A stretch of DNA of 25,637 bases from positions 1 to 25,637 of the forward strand of contig BOBI01000015.1 of the NCBI GenBank assembly GCA_026002305.1. Reading direction: 5' to 3'. Made by a program: the position numbers and the translations under genes. Origin of the DNA: Spirochaetia bacterium (GTDB taxonomy: Bacteria; Spirochaetota; Spirochaetia; Treponematales; Breznakiellaceae). This document shows positions 23,980 to 25,637 of the stretch, piece by piece. The notes below the pieces were generated by a model. It had not been told where the DNA came from. It searched no databases and worked only from the letters and a program-made list of their open reading frames with translations. How positions within the stretch are numbered: the first letter of the stretch is position 1; each line of letters begins with the position of its first letter.

Positions 23980-25387
23980 CAGCAATTTTACTTTTACAAA
24001 CCATCTGATAAAATGATACCACGGGACGGGAAATATTAAAGGCGCAGTTAAGCCGGTTTAAGGAAATTGGGAAACGGGTCGAAGAAAGTTCGGCGAAGAA
24101 GCGGCGGGAAGGATTTAATCTAACCTATGAAATTGCCGATGCGATAAAAAGCGCATTCGGGATTTTTTTCTTTCAACATCTGTCAATGTTGGGCTACCAA
24201 GAGTCGTTGGGTCGGGGGAATCAGCGGAAAAACGCTGGAAACATCCTGAACGTGAAGGAAATACCCTGTAATAATCAGATAAACAGGCTGATTGACGGGG
24301 TAAAACCGGAAGAGTTTGACGAAAACTTCAAAGACGGCATAGGGTTGGCAGAAAAATACGGCGTTTTTGAACAATACAAGGTGTTAGACGGCGGGGTTTT
24401 GATAGCCTTGGACGGGGTTTGGTTCCAATCGTCCGAAAAAGTGTTTTGCGACCACTGCCTGCATATCACCAAGGATGGAAAAACAACCTGTTATCATAGC
24501 ATGACCGCCGCCGTTCTTGTGCGTCCCGGAGGGGAAGTGGTTTTACCGCTTGCACAGGAAATGATCCGGAACGAAGATACGCGGGGAACTGACAAAAATG
24601 ATGATGCGGAACCGGTACAAAAGACTTATGGGAAGCAAAAACAGGACTGTGAGCGAACCGCGGCGAAAAGACTGCCGGAAAAACACGGCGCATACTACAA
24701 AGAACTGAAGGCTACCCTGTTGGGGGATGATTTATACGCCAATCACAACACCTGTAAAGCCGTTTTGGACAGCGGCTTAAGCTTTATATTTACCTGTAAG
24801 GACGATTCCCACCCGTGGATAGCCGAGCAATTCAAATACAGTACCCCCGAAACGCTTACACGGGTCGTCTGGACCGGGAAAAACCATCGTGAATATCGGT
24901 ATACCTGGGTGAATGGCCTTGAAAACCGTGCTGACGGGGAAAAACTTCCGGTACAGTACCTTCATTTTGAGATCTATGTCCGGGAAACGGGCAAAATCGT
25001 CTACAAAAACAGTTGGATAACGGACAAAACCATCACCAAGGACAATGTAGGCTTGCCGGTCGATTGCGGGCGCGCCCGTTGGAAGATAGAGAATGGGAAC
25101 AATAACGTCCTGAAAAACTATGGATACCATCTTGAACACAATTTCGGCCATGGGGAAAACCATGCCTGCGAAATATATTGTGTTTTGAATCTTCCGGCGT
25201 TTTTCATTCACGGCCTGATGATACTCTGCGATGAAAACTTTATAAAAGCCCGCTCCTGTTTCGGGAGAAGGGACGAATTCTACAACGCGTTACGTACATT
25301 CTTCCGGGCGCATCTGTTCCAAAGCTGGGAAGATTTTCTGTCCTTTGTCATCATCCATGCCAAAGGCGGCTAAAAGTAAAATTGCTG
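23980..25387 (+). mobile_element. complete 1,408-bp IS (IS4-like/ISNCY type) inserted in an IS630-type gene
   Basis: Terminal inverted repeats CAGCAATTTTACTTTTA (23980-23996) and its exact complement (25371-25387), 17 bp perfect, flanked by identical 9-bp TCTTGCAAT duplications. It contains a single transposase gene whose stop codon lies inside the right repeat. Identical ends and target copies indicate a fairly recent insertion. Confidence 0.92.
24186..25373 (+). CDS. DDE transposase of the inserted IS (5' end probably frameshifted)
   Basis: 395 aa from the first in-frame ATG. DDE residues can be placed in LIALDGVW, LLGDDLYAN and RWKIENGNNN, with the later EHNFGHG motif of IS4-like/ISNCY transposases. 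The frame is open without an ATG back to 24012 and reads ILKAQLSRFKEIGKRVEES, clearly coding. An ATG at 24013 starts MIPRDGK in another frame, which would join that segment if one A were added near 24031-24033. So the full enzyme of about 453 aa has probably lost one base near its start, or the base is a sequencing error. Confidence 0.8.
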   Translation: MLGYQESLGRGNQRKNAGNILNVKEIPCNNQINRLIDGVKPEEFDENFKDGIGLAEKYGVFEQYKVLDGGVLIALDGVWFQSSEKVFCDHCLHITKDGKTTCYHSMTAAVLVRPGGEVVLPLAQEMIRNEDTRGTDKNDDAEPVQKTYGKQKQDCERTAAKRLPEKHGAYYKELKATLLGDDLYANHNTCKAVLDSGLSFIFTCKDDSHPWIAEQFKYSTPETLTRVVWTGKNHREYRYTWVNGLENRADGEKLPVQYLHFEIYVRETGKIVYKNSWITDKTITKDNVGLPVDCGRARWKIENGNNNVLKNYGYHLEHNFGHGENHACEIYCVLNLPAFFIHGLMILCDENFIKARSCFGRRDEFYNALRTFFRAHLFQSWEDFLSFVIIHAKGG

Positions 25388-25396
25388 TCTTGCAAT
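25388..25396. repeat. 9-bp target-site duplication, right
   Basis: TCTTGCAAT directly after the right IS end, identical to 23971-23979. Confidence 0.9.
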
Positions 25397-25637
25397 AGTT
25401 TGCTGTTGTGTGTTTTGTAATTGTCGGCTATAACATGCAACACTTTTCCATCTTCACATTGTTTATCCAACTTTTTAATGAACTTCAAATAATCCTCTGA
25501 AGTATGCCTATCTTTGCACTCGCCAATTACATTGCCGGTAAGATAGTCTAAAGCCGTAAACAAGGTTGTTGTTCCATGTCGGTAATAATCATTGCTTTGA
25601 TGTGAAGGAAGATTTTGTTGTGGAAAAATCGTATGCC
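25388..25637 (-). pseudogene. IS630-family transposase, 5' part (interrupted; continues past the window)
   Basis: Reads HTIFPQQNLP, YYRHGTTTLFTALDYLTG, then VLHVIADNYKTHNSK with the second catalytic Asp (ADNY). The frame is open to the window edge, so the N-terminal part lies outside. It is the partner of 23703-23979; the gene is split by the IS after K-L-L-Q. Confidence 0.85.

Noticed and set aside
24028..24034. GGGAAAT as a programmed -1 slippery site in the transposase
   Set aside because: The heptamer is not in the required phase relative to the ATG at 24013, so a simple base loss is the better explanation.

Overview
The window most resembles a chromosomal piece of a treponeme-like spirochaete, possibly gut-associated. 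This is inferred from lipoproteins with relaxed lipoboxes and Ala/Gly/Ser-Cys ends, several cassette-borne PIN-domain toxin-antitoxin (TA) pairs, integron-type repeats of the kind known in Treponema, and the mix of sulfate-assimilation and TRAP genes. No rRNA, tRNA or CRISPR array was seen.

Left part (1-7.3 kb, minus strand): one operon for assimilatory sulfate uptake and activation, in the order sbp, cysT, cysW, cysA, cysH, cysD, cysN. Most junctions overlap by one to four bases or lie a few bases apart. The reductase carries the cysteines of an APS reductase, so no APS kinase is needed. A 259-bp multi-hairpin repeat sits exactly between sbp and cysT, supplying the sbp stop codon and the cysT ribosome-binding site.

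Middle (7.3-13.5 kb): a GntR/FCD regulator diverges from a plus-strand operon of an MDR dehydrogenase, a three-gene TRAP transporter (dctP, dctQ, dctM) and a UxaE-type tagaturonate/fructuronate epimerase. A TTGTATACAA-type operator overlaps the likely transcription start. The set fits import and oxidation of a hexonate or hexuronate, followed by epimerisation of the ketouronate. The dehydrogenase has Trp in place of the usual catalytic zinc Cys.

13.7-17.9 kb: a repeat-rich surface lipoprotein, then on the minus strand an MFS transporter and a Fic protein. The fic promoter is near consensus, is straddled by an inverted repeat, and places +1 on the A of the ATG.

18.0-22.5 kb (AT-rich): single genes or TA pairs (a toxin-first PIN/Phd pair, a DUF975 membrane protein, a truncated GNAT, two VapBC pairs), most followed by an attC-like hairpin site whose ends read GCACATAAC and GTTATGTGC. 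I read this as an integron-type cassette cluster with no integrase in the window. Several sites are reduced to near-minimal palindromes.

22.5-25.6 kb: a small lipoprotein flanked by matching GC-rich hairpins, another copy of the multi-hairpin repeat, and an IS630-type transposase gene split by a complete 1,408-bp IS with 17-bp terminal inverted repeats and a 9-bp target duplication.

The most novel signal is the dispersed multi-hairpin repeat (four copies: 5897, 18231, 20071, 23358). Its stems show compensatory changes, its middle modules are exchanged between copies, and one copy sits in frame inside an antitoxin gene, much like the Rickettsia palindromic elements.
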